From: Scolanthus callimorphus
Taxonomy: Eukaryota > Cnidaria > Anthozoa > Actiniaria > Edwardsiidae
DNA: 64,000 bases
Direction: 5' to 3'
NCBI GenBank assembly: GCA_033964015.1
Contig: CM066913.1
Span: 3,660,169 to 3,724,168, forward strand
Below the pieces are notes generated by a model. It made no database searches. It saw nothing but the letters and a program-made list of their open reading frames with translations, and was not told the DNA's origin. Shown piece after piece: positions 38,901-51,299 of this stretch; within the stretch, counting starts at the first letter, position 1, and the number at the start of each line of letters is the position of its first letter. A program made the translations under genes and the position numbers.

Positions 38901-41900
38901 ATAGTAGTTGAGACTTATCTAATAGAAGTTGTCGAGGAAGGTTTTTTACTTTAAAAGGGGAGAACTAACGGTTTACGTTAAGAATATAAAATATCGGAAC
39001 CATTATGACGGGGCTGCTATGGTCAAGTGCGCACATGCCACAACGTGTAGACAAATCTTTGGCAAACAATGCTTTGGCCACATTTCATAGCGCGGAGATT
39101 CACCGCGATTTAAACATTGAACATGCGTAATTGATCTTTACATTCTACAGTAAATTTTTGCCAATAATCAGTTATATGGTTACCTCTACGTTCATGCTGC
39201 CTGTTGTTGGTAGCTCCGTGCCAGATATTGGTGACGATGTCGTGGGAGCAGTGCCGGTGGCTTGCTCATGAACAGTGGTTGGCCTGACACTCGATCCCTC
39301 AGATCCCACAGTCGATCCCTCAGATCCCTCAGATGACTCCTGGGAGCTGCTTGAGAATGAGCTCCAGATAAAATCCCACACGGATCTCCTCTGTCGTGAC
39401 TTCACCTCCGAGAGGACGTCCTGGATAATGTCCTGTACTCCCTCGATGCGCCCGCCAAACTATAACATCGCAACCACATTGCAGTCAGCATTTTCGGTAG
39501 GACTCCGTCACGCGCGCATGCTAGATTTATCCAGCAACGGCGAATCTAATCAAAATCTTCTTAAAACACAGTTTCAAACATAAACGGGGTGTCTTTCTTA
39601 AGGTTCGCGTAAAAACATTACCATTAAAATACCAATGCGAAGACGAAAAACGCGAGTGCAAGCAGAGACAAAGCTACCTGTGCGCCATACAAAGGCTTTT
39701 GTTTGACGTGATCCTGCGAAGGATCACGTCTTTGAAGAGCGGGTTTCAAATGAGTGTCGAAAATTATTTGTATTTGCGTTTTCGTCACATTCTCACTGAT
39801 CGGCTCATTTCTATCAACCAATCATATTTTGAACTAAACGCAGCTGTGTGTTTAGTGATCACGTGCTCACCAAGTGATAGTGATTGTACTTCAGCTTGGA
39901 GTTACAAAGACACCAGTCTGGTGTCCAGTAAGTAAAAAATTGGCTGTGTTTGGGGGGAAACCATTCTGCAGCAACTTAACATTTCTCTCGCTAGGGGTAT
40001 TTTGTCTTACCACAGGTAAGAACTGACCTCTTCTTAACGTATATAAGGAGAAGAGGTCAGTTCTCATTGAAAAGCGAAAAAAACACCCTAAACATGCTTG
40101 AATTCGCCCCAGATTTCACGTGGACAATGTTGAAGATTTTCACAACATAAAACAAGTAACTTTTATACGATATTTTTTACTTAACTTAGTTTTTGAACAC
40201 ATTTTTGACTGTTGTAGGATCGTACAGAAAAACATCGACGAACCGTCACGCGCGGCCAACAGAAAAGGGATCTGGACACTACAAAGTACAAACACTGAAC
40301 TTGGGCCACCTGTGGTCTTACTGTACCTCAGCAAGGTTGAAGGTGTAGCCCATTAGATGGACACGCATGTTTGCGTTCATGTTGCGAGGAAGGAAGCTCT
40401 CCGGGACATTCATTTTGTTCATCTCCAGTTCGAGCCCACACTGAAACTTATCTATTGAAATTAAAAGGACGCTGAAATGTAAATATTTCCATTATGCTTA
40501 TTATGGACCAAACTTAGAAAAAATCCTGAGGTAACTGTGTTGACGGATTCACTGAGATATTTATTTCAACATACGTTTGTGAAAGGATGACAGGGAACAC
40601 TTTTAGCAGCAACTATAGGGCAAGAACAAATGCGACTGGCGACTGATTGCTTCAGATCTTTTCTTTTATCTTGTTACACTAACCTGAGAATGTAGCAAGA
40701 CGGAAGGCCTTGGAGTAGCTGAGACCAAAGCTACGGTAGGGGAGGAGTCGCAGTGCAAGTCGCGCATTCATGGCTCTAGAAATGAAGTACGAACATTGAC
40801 AGATAAGCAAACATGTTATTGTGCAATAGCATGTCTTTCCTACCAGGATCAATGTTCAATGTCAATTCCATCCCTGTGCAACGATGCCGAGTGGGATGAT
40901 CTGAACCCATTTTCGAAAAATCCTAGGTGTTAGTCCTTCGCCAATATTTCAACACCAAAAGCCCTGAAACCCCGCGGGAGACATCATGGCAAGGTCCGAC
41001 CTTCCCCGTTATACTATAATGCCACAGACAGTCGACCCAGCTGGGATCGCCCCGGGAGTTTTGGTGTAATGGTAAGCAACCAAAGTCTTCCCTGTAATGA
41101 CACTCTATGATACTGACCGCTCTTTCATGATCAAGTTGTTATAGTACGCCATGTAAGACAACTTGGAGATTACCCAAGAGGCCACTTGGTTGGATCTCGG
41201 ACCCTGGCTGTTCAGCTCCCTCTTGATCGTGTTAACAACCACTTGCATGTAGTGGAACGCCGGTACTTTGTCAAACAGCAACTCGATACAAGCCATGCGC
41301 AGTTCGGGTGCGTTTCTAGGATAGACAAACACCTCAAGCAGGATGTTGATAATCTAAGTAAATAAAGTTTAAAACGTTTTTTTGTAAACGAACAGTTTCA
41401 AGTAACGGCCAAGATCGGAATACACTTTGATCATGCTCACAGTCACTTGGTGTACCCGTCCCCCAGCCTATGCCTATGCCCACGCCTTGGGGATGCTCCA
41501 TTCAATGCATTCACTGAATGTAACCCTATGCTGTCCTCCTCAAACTATGCGATCCTCTAAATATATCATTCATGGAATTTGGAATTTCTGTGGAAGATTT
41601 TTGGAATTTCAATTTCCTAACCTTGGAAAACAATGCATTTTAAAAATACTTTGGATGTCGTGCTTACGTTTTGTTGGAAATATTCTAAAGTATTAAAAAA
41701 TATGGCATAAAAAATACTCGAAAAACGGTTTCCACGGTTTCTAGGTTCTGTCCTTTCCCCATATCTTAGTCCTGTCCTTCCCCTGAATATATATTGGTAA
41801 TGACCTCTCCCTCAATGTATCATTGCGCTGTCTCAATTACATTACCTGAATGCTGTCATGTCTAACTATTTTCCTGAGTGCCCAAATGCTCTCCACCCGC

Positions 41901-44900
41901 ACGTGTGTTGGCATCTTAGCGTCCAGGAGATGCGCTAATACTTGCTTTCTGCACAAGCGTAGCCCGGCGTTTCCGATGGTCTTCAGGAGTGTGATCTTCT
42001 CATTGAGATCTTTGGTGGTTTTTAGTCCATTAATCAAGGCCTGTGGATTCAGTCAGTGGATTAGAGTTTCGCAATCGTTAGCATTGTATCTAAGAGGATC
42101 GCTAGGCTCGTCACCAGAAAATAAACATTACCGAGGCAGAGTGAGCCATTGAACCACTCGTTCAGAATATTGGTGTTCTCGGACATTTGCTTATCAAAAG
42201 CTTTTCAAAAATGCCAAATACAAAACGTTTATTTGAAATTTCAATGTTAAATAAATTTTTCCACATTCTGCTCAAAGTACTCGATTCCTTGATGGATTCT
42301 CCCCTAAATCTATATGTTACTGTTTTGCAGTACCTGTGTGATCTCAGTGAGCGCCATCTGTATCCGGACGTCCTGCTTGGCTTCAGGTTGTTGAGAGATT
42401 CGGTTGACAAGAGCGCCAAAGGACAAGTAGCATTGCCGGCGGACAGAGAAATGCACTGGCTTCTTCATCTGGGGAAGTTCGCAGATCGCCTACAAGGTAA
42501 GAGTTATAACCATCAGCTGTGGCGCCACGTGGTGATAATAATAATAATCAGAGCAAAGCTATCGCAAACGCATGGATGTCATCATGACCGATGATACCAT
42601 CATCTTCCAAATGATGTTTTGTACGGCCAACTCATTGCTCCCGCTAAAAAGACGTCGGTTTTTAACATAACTTTGAATTTGTAACTCCCTCATTGGCAGC
42701 ATTCTTTGTGCTGGGTGCTTGTACCATTTGGGAGAATTTGGGTTTTACTTCATGAGGCGCGCATGTAAATATCCTGAGAGCTTTTCATATACTATGCCCA
42801 GTCTCTCAAGGCAGGTGATTTGTCAGTTTTGCCGACATGAGGTTTCTACCGTTCTACGTGAACTCTTTAAAATTTATTGAAGCGATTTTCAATCTTGATA
42901 TATACTGAGTCCGCATCGTACCTTAACTGCGGTAAGATGGACCAGGCTGACTTTCTGTGTGAAGGGAAGGTTGAAGAGGATGCGCTCGAGGAGATCGACA
43001 GGAATTTGCTTCTTCTGCGCCAACTCTTTGATTACCTCAGTCACCTCATTAGACCCAGCCAGAGCAAAACAGTCAACAAGAATAAACCTGACAAAATAAA
43101 ATAATGTTATTGATCTAAAAAAGTACTTTGTTATAATTCGAATTTTAGAGTAGTTTGTGACCGCTGATATACAGTCGTTACAGCTAGTTTCTTCGATTAC
43201 TTGCCGGGAGTCCCACAAACCAGGGGTTGCAAATGGAATCCGTTAAAAGGTGCCCCAAAAATGGTTTTGCGTTCATAGTACCTCAGTTTCGGGCTCGTTT
43301 CTTTGAGGACAGTCGCCATGAGCTTGCGGATGGCAGGAATCTTGAGAAGTCGAAGATGACTGATCATGTCATTAACCATGCGAGGGACCTCTGGTTTTGC
43401 CACATCACCGATGGCCTTGAACTGCTTGAGCAGCCGCACAACCTGCACCCATGGAAATATTTTCAGTTAAAAGGAAACCATTTATGAACAAGCATAGAAT
43501 AACTTTGAGTCCGAAACATTTAACGAGCAAGTATAGACTTGGCCTGAAGACTATTCTAGAACACGCTTATAAGGGGAAGCCATTACTTAAAGGACAATGG
43601 TCGGGAAAATGTTATATCATGTTCGCTGATAACATGTTTGCTATGTTGAAAGAAGTTTTGTAAAAAACTTTCAAAATCCTAAAACAGTTTTAGACCAAAG
43701 GATGGATCGAAGTTTCATGACATTTAAACGGATTGAGTTCATGAATTTTACCGTTACGTCATTAGCATAGACTTTCGTTGGCTACAAAACTATATGTCAC
43801 GCCTATCGGACACAAGGTCTTTAAAGAAACAAAGCAAAACGTAAACCACATAGAACAAGGAAACCAGCCAAAAGGGTAGTCTAAAAGACTAACAAGTATC
43901 TCCAGTAAGAAATGCTAAACTTCATAACAGGCTTCATAACAGGCTATGTTGACAATCCCCGTGACCACGGTCTAAAACTCATCATTATTTTCATTGAGCG
44001 TTGTAGTGCGTTCATACCTTCATGGCAATGGCTTGCTCGTACTGTGTGTTCTGTCGCTGTTCATATTCAGGGTGGACGGCTTTGAATGTAAGGCCAGTCC
44101 TGACAAACTTTAGCATGGCTGGAGATAAAAATAATGATATCAGAGAAAAGCCCTTACGCTGTCAAACGTTACTGTAAATCGAAATTTTATTTGTGCTCAA
44201 TCGAGGTATTATCTAATGAACATGATGGTTGAAGCACTAACTACCTATGTCAAGGTATTTTAGTAGGAATTCTATTGCGTTAAGTGCGTCACAGGATTCT
44301 TGACTGCGCACCATAATCTCTAAATACATAGAATAGCAGGTTTACACGCTGAGATGTGTCGGACCGTCATTCGATGTCGGCCCGAATTTAAATACTCACG
44401 TTTGGCAATGCTCTTTTGTACTGACTTCAGAATCAGGTGCTGCCTGTAAAAAAGAAGAAGAATTCGTGTGAAGACGCTCTCATGCGGCATAGTGACTCTC
44501 AACTGTTTACAACATAACGAAACTGCAGGGAATACTTGGCCCTTGCCTTTGTGACGCGCTGCCATTTTGATTTGGAAACGTGACCAAGCAGTAGACATTC
44601 GCCTTTTTGAGCAGACGCGCAAGTAATTTTCGGCAGGGTTTTCAAACTTCTGTGCCAGAAATCTTTGCTATCTACCATACTAATCAATTCAGGGTAGAAA
44701 CCTTTTGTATGTCGCGTCACGCTTGCTGTTTGGCTGCGATTCCATTCCAGTAAGAAAAACAAAATGGCGCGCATGTGATAATGTTACCTTCCTTCAACTG
44801 CGTCATTCGTAGCATATGTAGACAGAAACCACGGGAGTATACGCATTAGATAGCCGTTTATAGTAGGATAAATTAATACGCAACCTACTTTGCGATGACA

Positions 44901-47900
44901 TGGACCTGGCCTGCGAACTCCGAGAAAGGTGTGATCACATGAGTCTCTTGAGATTTGGCCTCAACCAGTCGCTTGTTGAAAGTGTGCTCGATGCGGCCAA
45001 CTTGTCGCAGGTATGGCATATATCCAAGACTCTGGAAAAGATGATGAAATTGTTAAGGGAAAAAATTCAATCCGAGATTGAGTGCTCAACATCGAATCGC
45101 ACGATATGAGTGTCGAAAACTATTTGTATTTGGGTTTTAATACTTTGCATTCGCATTGGTCGCTCATTTCTCTTAACCATAAAATACTAAATACAGCTGC
45201 GTATAAAGTGTCACGTGCTCGCCGCGTGTTAGTGATTTTTATTGCCTTGGCTTGCAAAGAAACCAATCACGTGTTCAATTAGTGATAGTGGTTTTACGTG
45301 GCTTGTGATTAGCTGAAGAGGAAACGATTCAACAACAACTTGTTATTTCTCTCATTCATAATTGGCTAGGTGTAGTTAGTCTCATTGCAGTCATTTGAAG
45401 TTTACTCTAAACACCCATCGGATGCGTTGTTGTGCTTTACCTTCTCGCATGAAGCGCAGAGCTTCCCATAGAAGATGCTCTCCTTTATTTCCGGCCTGTA
45501 AGCACACTGTTTGTAGTTGATGGTCTTGGTAACCTTACCAATCAGTGCGTTCTTCAGCTGTTCTGGGACGACGGTGTAAGTCACGGGGCAGAGTCCGATA
45601 AGGGTGTGCTACAATAATAGAAGTAAGCACTTCAATTCAATATTTCGACAAAATAATAAAATGCCAGGAGATCAAACTGCAGGTAATGTTCATATAGAAC
45701 GGACATATCAGAATATGCCATATTTAGTTTATCAAGAAGAAAGATATACGAGACCAAGACTTGCAGATGTTCGAGAAATATTCCATTCACTCGGTCGCCA
45801 TTTTGTTTTCTCTCTGCCAAAGGGACTGGGTCGAGATAAAAAACACAGGCAGCCCGCGTGGATTCGCAAAAAACAACACACTTTTTTTTTAAATAAAAGC
45901 CGCGACCAGCAAACTGCACCCACCTCCCGCTGGTTAACAATCACAGGCATCTTGTTGGTGAGAATCTTGCGTGGGTTTTTCCGGAATGTCTTAGGGGAGA
46001 CCTGGAAAAGGTTCGCCATGCCCCTCTTGATGTTCAAACTCCATTCGGGGTCCGCTGGATGCGCGCGCACACTGCTGATCATACCGCTGGGCAGGAAAAC
46101 CACCTGGAACGGATACTCAAGCTCCTTGACAGCCTCGGGGATGGTAGTGACAGGCAAGGGCTTTTCTTTGTCGGTGATTTCCAGTTGCTGGATCTGGATG
46201 TTCTCGAGCTGGAATCAGATAGAATGTCAATCAGTTTGATTATAACGGAATTCCTTGCTGGTTTTTTGAGCAAGATGTCATATGTCATTTGACAGACAAG
46301 GGGATTATTTTGTAATTCTGTGTCGGTATTCTTTGAAGGCAAGAAGACAGATATGACGTGACAGAGACGTGACGACAATGCCCATGTGTCGAACACGTGA
46401 TGACCATGCCGTGTTCACGTGATAGGCATCAGGGCGTACCTGGATCTGGTGTCGTCGCGAGGTGAGCGCGTCCAAGTGGCACGTGCAGTGGATCCGTAGA
46501 CCGATCTGTTTGCGGGCGGCGCCCGGGAGAGTGTGAATCACATCACTGGTGTATTGGAACGTATGGCGCTCTCCCTTTTTGATGGCTACAGGAATAAAAC
46601 ACATTAAATACCCTAACATTTAGTAAAACGCTGATTGGTCTGCAGGTCGCCTGTGATATAGTACACACGCACGTTAGCGTCACTGTAACGCGCGCACGCT
46701 AGCAAAAGCAATTTGAAGTGCGCGCGCTGGTTGGGCTTTTCATCTTGAGAAAAATCGTTTCCTTTGTGGCATAAAATAATTAGATCTACAACAGTCGCGT
46801 GTCTCGATTCGCCTTTGTCACACGGCAGCCATTTTGAATTTTCTAATACAGCGAAGCTGGCATGAAAGCGAGGCCAAGCGTGTAAGCTCACCCACGCATA
46901 GTTATCTCTGTAAGAAAAAATCCAAGATGGCCGCCGTGTGACAAAGGCGAATTGCATCTCGTGTCGTATTTTGTTGTCATGACACTCTATGACGTGACAG
47001 GGTTCCCACGGGTCCTTGAAAACCTGGAAAGTCATGGATTTTAGAAATGTCCTTTTCCAGGCCTGGAAAGTCACGGAATGTTTTCAAAAGCCCATCAAAG
47101 TCATTGAAATATTTTCCTGAAGAAATATTTACAAGATGTTGGGAACGTTTCTTGTAAAATTTTGAATTAGAGGATACCCATGTTGCTCTTCGAAACGTCC
47201 TTGAAAAGGTCCTTAAAAATCCTGGAATTTTTTTAAGCCGGAAAACGTGGGAACCCTGTGTGAATCTATTACAGTATACCCAAACATATATATATGTTAT
47301 TTACCGGCTGGGAGGTCCGGATCGTGAAATACCGTGACCGAGGTCTTGAAAAAAATACTGACCGAGACCGGAGGTCGAGGTCAGTATTTTCAAGGCCGAG
47401 GTCACGGTATTTCACGATCTGGACCGACCCCAAACCGGTAAATAATATATTTATTTTTTGCTTTCACTGAAACAGCATAAAACTTCACAGAAATTAGCGC
47501 GCGCGCGATTCATCCGGACCCGGGGTCCGGATTGTAGGATTCCGGCCCGCTCGCGAGCCAATCAGAGCGCGCGATTTGATGGATACCGGACCGCTGAAAA
47601 AATATAACTCACTTATATGCTTTGAGTAAACCCGCACGATAAATTGAGATGAATTGTATCACCACGACCCTTTTGTGTACGAAAATTATATTATTAGAGG
47701 ACAAACTATAGACAGCGCAAATTTTATATCATAAATGACTGCGAAAACACGAGACCCAGCAAATCACAGTCACAATCACAGCGCGCGAAATCACCGATCA
47801 ACCAATCAAAATGCTCAAACGTGGAGCCGTAATATAATAATACAAGATTTATATAGCGCATATAGCCACGTACTATCGCTTTACATTTCTAAGCGGTTAT

Positions 47901-48518
47901 GACTAAGCGCAGTAAATGTGAAAGTTTCTTAGCAGTCAAACAAAATCTGCTGACGGCTCTGCTGTGTGTGAGGTGACCTCACAAACAGCAGCTGGATTGC
48001 TCGTTCTTGAAAAATAAAAATCCAACTTAGAGGCTTGGGAGATCAGAAGAAATCTGGGCCCGGAATAATTGAAGAGCATTAAGATAAAGCATTTCATTTT
48101 ATAAAATATCTAGCTGACAGTTACTTACCAAAGGGATGGCCTCTGTAGATAATCCGGATGATATGAAAAGGAGAGATAAAAAGTGATCAACATTAAGAGC
48201 TTTTACAACGCTAAAATGATGCATCAAAAGTCGTAGACAGTTCATCGTTTTAATAGGATGGGTCATGTACATTTAGTTTTCAGATGGGTGGATGGGGGGT
48301 GCTAATCTAGAAAAAGCGGATGGCAAGTACGATGGAAAAATACTAAACAATGAGTATGCTATTGCTGTGCACACAACGAAGCACTACACTGAGCAATGGT
48401 AATAAACGACAGAAAAGGAGTACTCCAAATTGTAAAAAAAAAGAAGGCATAAATTTTGAAGAGCATGATACTTACGCGTCAAAGCTGCTAGAAGCACGAT
48501 TCCAAAAACCGACTTCAT
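32422..48518 (-). CDS. Vitellogenin-type large lipid transfer protein with VWD domain (27 exons, complete)
   Basis: Exons, 5' to 3': 48476-48518, 48129-48140, 46440-46585, 45924-46208, 45441-45608, 44889-45031, 44400-44443, 44245-44319, 44018-44118, 43282-43442, 42922-43087, 42334-42489, 41846-42040, 41118-41353, 40684-40775, 40327-40451, 39184-39459, 38700-38862, 38296-38478, 37961-38192, 36944-37250, 36493-36700, 36131-36423, 34952-35210, 34103-34290, 33213-33347 and 32422-32607. Every junction is GT-AG and in phase; the sum is 1,525 codons plus stop. Residues 1-14 are a signal peptide (MKSVFGIVLLAALT). The N-module has WSLNIKRGMANLFQV and GLCPVTYTV, followed by the helical segment (LLKTIGNAGL, WALRKIVRHD). 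RQRR at residues 738-741 is a furin-type site, then a Ser/Thr-rich linker. The end is a VWD domain (about 1357-1525) with GLCGDNNGEQ. The family carries lipid, classically as egg yolk precursor; apolipophorin-like carriers are the alternative. Confidence 0.92.
32871..32921. repeat. (CTTT)n microsatellite
   Basis: About 13 CTTT units, in the last intron of the vitellogenin gene. Confidence 0.95.
37422..37840 (-). mobile_element. 3' fragment of a non-LTR retrotransposon reverse-transcriptase ORF
   Basis: The minus-strand frame has CPVWAGLPAYLSDLI, ALRIIFPQASYD and LAGLESLSNRR, the conserved C-terminal end of reverse-transcriptase proteins of Jockey/CR1-type LINEs common in cnidarians. The catalytic region is missing (5'-truncated, as usual for LINE copies), so it is inert. 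It lies in a vitellogenin intron in the same orientation, with a 16-base G run beside it (37847-37862). Confidence 0.8.
39385..39396 (-). other. Furin-type cleavage motif RQRR before a Ser/Thr-rich linker
   Basis: Encoded in exon 39184-39459 as VKSRQRR followed by SVWDF, with a stretch of Ser, Glu, Gly and Thr directly after. Insect vitellogenins are cleaved at an RXXR site near a poly-Ser tract; the arrangement is the same here. Cleavage is inferred. Confidence 0.65.
40016..40068. repeat. Short inverted repeat in vitellogenin intron
   Basis: AAGAACTGACCTCTTCT and AGAAGAGGTCAGTTCT are exact mirrors separated by about 13 bp. Confidence 0.7.
46808..46956. mobile_element. MITE with TTCGCCTTTGTCACACGGC ends
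   Basis: The left end TTCGCCTTTGTCACACGGC is mirrored at the right by GCCGTGTGACAAAGGCGAA, about 150 bp overall. A diverged relative lies near 44540-44590 (GCCTTTGTGACGCGCTGCCA). Both are in vitellogenin introns. Confidence 0.75.
47296..47447. mobile_element. Near-perfect palindromic element
   Basis: ATTTACCGG at the left and CCGGTAAAT at the right enclose arms GTGAAATACCGTGACC and GGTCACGGTATTTCAC, and inside these AAATACTGACC and GGTCAGTATTT. Almost the whole 150 bp folds on itself. Located in the vitellogenin intron between exons 2 and 3. Confidence 0.8.
48129..48140 (-). other. 12-nt microexon of the vitellogenin gene, uncertain
   Basis: The sequence GCCATCCCTTTG is followed by a good donor (GTAAGT) and preceded by CTACAGAG. 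Using the second AG gives 12 nt and keeps the phase; the first AG gives 14 nt and breaks it. Exon 1 also joins exon 3 in frame without it, so it may be an optional cassette, adding four residues after the signal peptide. Confidence 0.45.
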
Positions 48519-48573
48519 GTTGGTTGTACGGCTCGAGCTGCTAGTAGTGATCTCTCGGGAGGGAGACTCTTCA

Positions 48574-48579
48574 TTTATA
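48574..48579 (-). promoter_or_regulatory. TATA box of the vitellogenin gene
   Basis: CTATAAATG on the minus strand, about 55-60 nt upstream of the start codon at 48518. This predicts transcription starting near 48545 and a very short 5' UTR, as expected for a strongly expressed tissue-specific gene. Confidence 0.6.
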
Positions 48580-49129
48580 GCAAGACGCCCCAGAATCCCG
48601 CGGATAGGGCGGTCACCTCGACAGACAAAACAGAGTACAGCGGTGGTGGCTTAGCTGGTGTAAAACTAGTAGAATAATGTCTCTTTTGGTGGCCAAGAAT
48701 CGACAACCGCCGGGGAGAGGGGAAGCATGTTTTGGCGGGAATCTGTTGTATTTCAGACAAACGTGCTGGGGAGCTGCCATTTTAAGGGATAGAACTTTGT
48801 GGCGTGTGTGTCTGGTGATCTTGGACTTTGAAGCCCTAACGGAGTGATGGAAAGCGAGGAGTACATCATTAGTGTACTGCTATTTTAATAAAGGTTGTTC
48901 GGCCTTGTGAGTGCTTAAGTTTACGCGCCAAGACAGAAAGAAACAAAATTGCCTATTTGTTGAAGATACCCACTCGTCTGAATTCTACGGCTAAATTCTA
49001 CAAACCAGAGCTTTGTTTAAAGATCATAATAACTCGCGTATTCAAACAGTGTGACGGCCTATCAAGACCTTCTACCCAGACGGCTTTGCGGTCTGAGTGC
49101 TAACGGCTTCCGACAATGTTTTTTGAAAG

Positions 49130-49259
49130 AGCTGTAACAGGAACGGTTTCGATGAGTAATTCGTAATAATCGCTTTGCGATCACTCCTATACGTTTTATT
49201 CAGAATTGGTGTAATCACATTGAGATTGGTTTCACTACAGCCATATGAAATCTGTTCTC
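49130..49259. mobile_element. Inverted-repeat MITE, family M1, copy 4
   Basis: Shares TTCAGAATTGGTGTAATCAC and GATTGGTTTCACTACAG with copy 1; the left arm is more degenerate (AGAGCTGTAACAGGAAC). Confidence 0.7.
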
Positions 49260-51169
49260 GTATACAGTAAACCATCGCCACGAAGAGTCAGAAAGGACAC
49301 AAAACAAGCTGAACTAATCCATGGACTAAACCAGAAACGTATAACTTATATGTTTCTGACTATACCTCGTAAATATTCCATCTTCGTTTGGTGCGACCCT
49401 TCCCTTGTTTTAAGAACACCTATAGTGAATTGAAGATGTCTGCCAAGATTGTTGCTTGCACTGGAAATTAGTACTATGACAGGTTTCGAAACGCCCGTAA
49501 AAGGACGTGAAAACACCTCAGCTCTTTGTTGCAAAATAGCACTATCAGCAACATTTCATCAGCTCAATTTATTTTCTACAACAATTCGCTGTAGACCAGT
49601 CATTGCAGCAAATGCTGTATACACAATTTCAAAGGCACGGGGATGATTGTACTGTCTTCCCTGCTAGCAGGCCTCTTTTCTCTGTCCCGTTTTCCCGTTA
49701 GGGTATAAAACTTCCCTCAAGTGCTGTCTTTTAGGGGGTATCAGATATCCAAAGCCGGAACCCGGCAGAGAGTTAGGTCCAACTGTCTCGAAAATTATGC
49801 CAGCGCAAAGAAGTTAACGTTTATCCAAGGAACCAGGTTCGTCTGAAAGATTTGAGTTCCAAGGATGACCCAAGGAGATATATTAAAGTTTGTAGAAATA
49901 AATACACTGGATAGCCTGGAATTTAGGAATCTAATAATAGTTTGTTATATTACTTCGATTGATCATTTTAATTACATTTTAGTTTCCTGCGAACGCGAGA
50001 AAAATCATTAAAATAACTGCGTGGGAGAGGTCTACCTAAAGATCTAATCATTGACGACAGACAGTGAAAGTGGTTTGGCATTTAGTGCTAAGGATGTTTA
50101 CAGGAAACCTCTTAGCGAATGAATAAAACCGGAAGAGAGGATTTAGAAGCTACTTGAGGCACTTGTTGATCAGAAATGATTTCTATTCTGTCTGTACTGG
50201 AAAATGAAGACAAAAGGCCAAATTACACGAGTCAATTTTTCTTGCAAGTCGCATCGCAATTATTTGTTGTGTTACGAGTTGCGGCGAAAATCGCGCGTGT
50301 TCCTCATCCCCCTGTAATGCAATATTTTGTTGCGTTGCGAGTTGCAGGTAGAACCAAACCGTTGCAATGTTTTAAAATTCGTCATCTTTGCGTGCGTTGC
50401 ATGCGCGTTACAAGAAAAATTGCCTCGTGTAACACACTGTAGGAACCGAAATGTCGTCTTATGTTTCCTTGTTGCAACAGAGCTGCGATACTAAACAGCC
50501 AGTCAAAGACATATTTTTCATTTACCAATTTTTACATTTTCAACAAAGCGGAGTCCTAACTTTGGCCCTTATAGGCAGCCAAAAGACAACTACAATTTTA
50601 AGTTAAATTTTTGTTTTCGACATTCATCCAAAATCCTAAATGTTCAGTATTCTTGATGGCGATTATGGCACAAAATGATGGACAATGAAGTGCCGTTGGG
50701 CGAAAAGCAATCTGATCCTGAGACAGTTGCCTAGCAACGCACTCGTCGATCACAGGTCAAGGTTGATGTCCCCAATCAAAAGCATTTCGCAGAACAATTT
50801 CTCGCGAGTTCTTTCGTCCTTGAGAACTAGACAATACATTCAAGTGCTGCTCATGATGAAAGAAAGTAAGAAAGGCTTACGGTGCAACGTGCAGATTTCA
50901 TTTTAAAGAGCCACTCTAACAGTACCCTGGGCGGGACGACCACAGGCTATAAGGGAACTGTCATTATTTACCGGGGGGAGGGCCGTGTTTTTGTCAAAAG
51001 GAGCTCCAAAACAAATTTGACCCTCCCCTTAAAGGTACTTTTAAAATATGTGGCCCTCCCTACATAGTCCTAAAAAAATGGGACCCTCCCCTCGTTCTTT
51101 TTTTTTAAAAGTATGATGTCATTGCTTCCTTAGTAATTTGACCGCCTGGATCTCGACTTCGATCTATTA

Positions 51170-51299
51170 TAACAATATAGTTGATGTTAGCGGGCGTAAA
51201 TATGTTTTGGGCCCGACGAGCGAAGCGAGGGATAAAATGAGCATTGAGAAGGGCCCAAAACATATTTACCACCAAGAACATTAACTACATTACTATTAT
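51170..51299. repeat. Inverted-repeat element around GGGCCC arms
   Basis: GTAAATATGTTTTGGGCCC at the left mirrors GGGCCCAAAACATATTTAC at the right; the mirror extends outward through GTTGATGTTAG / CTAACATTAAC-like sequence. A second small palindrome (GGGCTCTAATATATTAGAGC) follows at 51372-51391. Confidence 0.7.

Noticed and set aside
42187..42594. 135-codon plus-strand frame
   Set aside because: It is antisense to the vitellogenin exon at 42334-42489, whose minus-strand frame is conserved and in phase.
45604..46239. 211-codon plus-strand frame
   Set aside because: Antisense to vitellogenin exon 45924-46208, which encodes the family motif LNIKRG; the plus-strand protein shows no motif.
46613..47074. 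153-codon minus-strand frame
   Set aside because: It spans the inverted-repeat element at 46808-46956 inside a vitellogenin intron and has no matching splice phase.
50176..50442. 88-codon frame with Arg/Val-rich sequence
   Set aside because: The DNA consists of repeated GTTGCGAGTTGC-type words; looks like repeat DNA, not a gene.
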